Shown here piece by piece: positions 40,263 to 41,464 of a stretch of 41,464 nt of DNA. The stretch comes from Chloroflexota bacterium (GTDB taxonomy: Bacteria; Chloroflexota; Anaerolineae; Caldilineales; Caldilineaceae), in the NCBI GenBank assembly GCA_003451595.1, contig DMDA01000047.1:1-41464 (forward strand). Reading direction: 5' to 3'. Within the stretch, counting starts at the first letter, position 1. Every line of letters begins with the position of its first letter. Made by a program: the position numbers and the translations under genes. The notes under the pieces are model-generated. The model saw nothing but the letters and a program-made list of their open reading frames with translations, was not told the origin of the DNA and made no database searches.

Positions 40263-41425
40263 TGAGCGACGCCTGGCAATGCGACGACGAACCGGAATAC
40301 AGCCAGAAGCGACCCGATGTGCGCTCCACCTGGGGGCGCGGCGGGTGGCAGGATCGCAGGTGGGGCAACCAACCTGGGCGGCGCCCCGGCTTTCTCTTTG
40401 TGCGCTTTGCCGCTGTCTTTGGCTTCTTTGTGCTGCTGAGCCTGGGAGGGTTTGCCCTGCTGATCTACTTTATCGTGCGGTTAGCGGGCGGTGACGGTCA
40501 GACAGCAGCGCTCTTGTGGCTTAGCACGTGTGGTCTACTTTTGTTACTGCCATTGACCGTCGGTTGGGTTGGGCGCCGTGCCTTTCGCAACATTGCCCAG
40601 CCGCTTTCTGCGCTGATGAACGCCGCCGACGCCGTGGCAGCGGGCGATCTCAGCGTTCGCGTGCCGGTGCGAGGGCGCAGCGAGTTCGACCAGTTGATGA
40701 ACGCCTTCAACCGCATGGTGGAGGAATTGGCGCACGCCGACCAACGCCGTCGCAATCTCACGGCGGATGTGGCGCATGAGTTGCGCACGCCGTTGCAGAT
40801 CATCCAGGGCAATCTGGAGGGCGTGCTTGACGGCGTCTATGCGCCCACGCCAGAGCACATTGCCGCCACGCTGGACGAAACGCGCCAGCTGGCGCGGTTG
40901 GTCGAAGATTTGCGCGTGCTTTCGCAGGCGGAAGCAGGCCAACTGCCCATGACGTGGGAGTCAGTGGATATTGCCGAACTATGCGCCGACGCTGTCACCA
41001 GTTTTGAGGGACAGGCTGAATCGGCGCAGATTGCTTTGGCGTTCATGGTTGCCGATGCACCGCTGCACGTGACCGGTGACTACGGACGGCTCGATCAAAT
41101 ACTCAGCAACTTACTGGCGAACGCTCTTCGCCATACGCCAGCGGGGGGCAGCGTCGAAGTGCGGGCGCTGGCGACGCGCGCGGGCGTCCAGCTTCAAGTG
41201 AGCGACACGGGGGAGGGCATTGCTCCCGAAGAGTTGCCCTACATCTTTGATCGTTTCTGGCGGGGCGACCGCGCCCGCACCCATCGCGACGGTGCGGGCA
41301 GTGGGCTTGGGCTGGCGATCGTGAGGCAACTTGTCCATGCGCACGGCGGGCAGGTGGAAGTGACGAGTGCGCCCGGGCAAGGCACAACCTTCTCGATCCT
41401 ACTACCGGTCGATCCGCCGCGCTGA
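40262..41425 (+). CDS. Intramembrane-sensing histidine kinase
   Basis: A 387-residue kinase. A soluble Arg/Trp-rich N-terminus (1-44) precedes two transmembrane helices at about 48-71 and 81-104, with only about 9 extracytoplasmic residues between them. This is the layout of intramembrane-sensing kinases, which read the membrane or a partner protein rather than a periplasmic ligand. HAMP (about 105-157), the H-box ADVAHELRTP (H172), N-box NLLANALRHT and G-boxes (DTGEGI, GSGLGLAI) follow. The GTG start at 40262 has GGGGAG 5 nt upstream and shares one base with the regulator stop. The nearby small membrane protein may be its sensor partner. Confidence 0.92.
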   Translation: MSDAWQCDDEPEYSQKRPDVRSTWGRGGWQDRRWGNQPGRRPGFLFVRFAAVFGFFVLLSLGGFALLIYFIVRLAGGDGQTAALLWLSTCGLLLLLPLTVGWVGRRAFRNIAQPLSALMNAADAVAAGDLSVRVPVRGRSEFDQLMNAFNRMVEELAHADQRRRNLTADVAHELRTPLQIIQGNLEGVLDGVYAPTPEHIAATLDETRQLARLVEDLRVLSQAEAGQLPMTWESVDIAELCADAVTSFEGQAESAQIALAFMVADAPLHVTGDYGRLDQILSNLLANALRHTPAGGSVEVRALATRAGVQLQVSDTGEGIAPEELPYIFDRFWRGDRARTHRDGAGSGLGLAIVRQLVHAHGGQVEVTSAPGQGTTFSILLPVDPPR

Positions 41426-41447
41426 GCAGGCGCCGCGCGCCGCGCAC

Positions 41448-41464
41448 CACGCAACACGCAACAC
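41448..41464. repeat. Heptamer tandem repeat (CAACACG) at the window edge
   Basis: CACG-CAACACG-CAACAC runs off the right end of the window, just after the last kinase. It is the reverse complement of the CGTGTTG array at 1807-1826. The array is incomplete here. Confidence 0.55.

Overview
The window looks like chromosomal DNA from a GC-rich, probably thermophilic, non-photosynthetic member of the Chloroflexota, most like the Caldilinea/Litorilinea group. This is an inference, not a database match. It rests on gene content: a zinc-ribbon L28 protein, a two-CXXC protein disulfide oxidoreductase typical of thermophiles, a CruF/CruG-type carotenoid cluster, a DUF2905 protein, and RDD and helix-hairpin-helix proteins. 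No phage, transposase, CRISPR array, tRNA or rRNA was seen.

Layout. (1) 1-5.6 kb: rpmB with promoter and terminator, rlmN, an aldo/keto reductase, a PF11756 protein, a stand-alone beta-ketoacyl-ACP synthase and a membrane-anchored alpha/beta hydrolase. (2) 5.7-10.6 kb: a tightly overlapping five-gene minus-strand operon (esterase, cruF, PlsY-like acyltransferase, GT2 glycosyltransferase, CrtI-family desaturase) that looks like a pathway for an acylated carotenoid glycoside. (3) 10.8-16.3 kb: M29 aminopeptidase, GNAT acetyltransferase, an ABC exporter pair, a homocysteine S-methyltransferase and protein disulfide oxidoreductase. (4) 16.4-20.6 kb: ECF sigma factor with zinc anti-sigma, arsM with a palindromic operator inside its promoter, an octanucleotide repeat element, and a first response regulator/histidine kinase pair. 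(5) 20.7-29.9 kb: a bacterial homologue of ILVBL/HACL2, then a DUF2905, helical-repeat and RDD-HhH operon facing an operon of two large paralogous secreted proteins with a YbjQ protein. This is the least understood part. (6) 30.1-38.9 kb: a divergent catabolic-looking locus with a double UxaA-type dehydratase, a PLP lyase, two aminotransferases and a GH106-like glycoside hydrolase. (7) 38.9-41.4 kb: a small membrane protein behind 11-bp-spaced OmpR-type direct repeats, followed by a second response regulator/kinase pair whose kinase is of the intramembrane-sensing type.

Three sequence-level themes cut across genes. Octamer arrays of the CAATCTCT kind sit directly upstream of both response regulators and also inside the coding sequence of the UxaA fusion. 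Several genes have an extended -10 box 7-9 nt before the ATG and no Shine-Dalgarno sequence, which suggests leaderless mRNAs. Other genes have strong AGGAGG-type sites that decide between alternative starts. The strongest candidates for undescribed biology are the paralogous secreted-protein locus (22.6-29.9 kb) and the acyltransferase inside the carotenoid operon.
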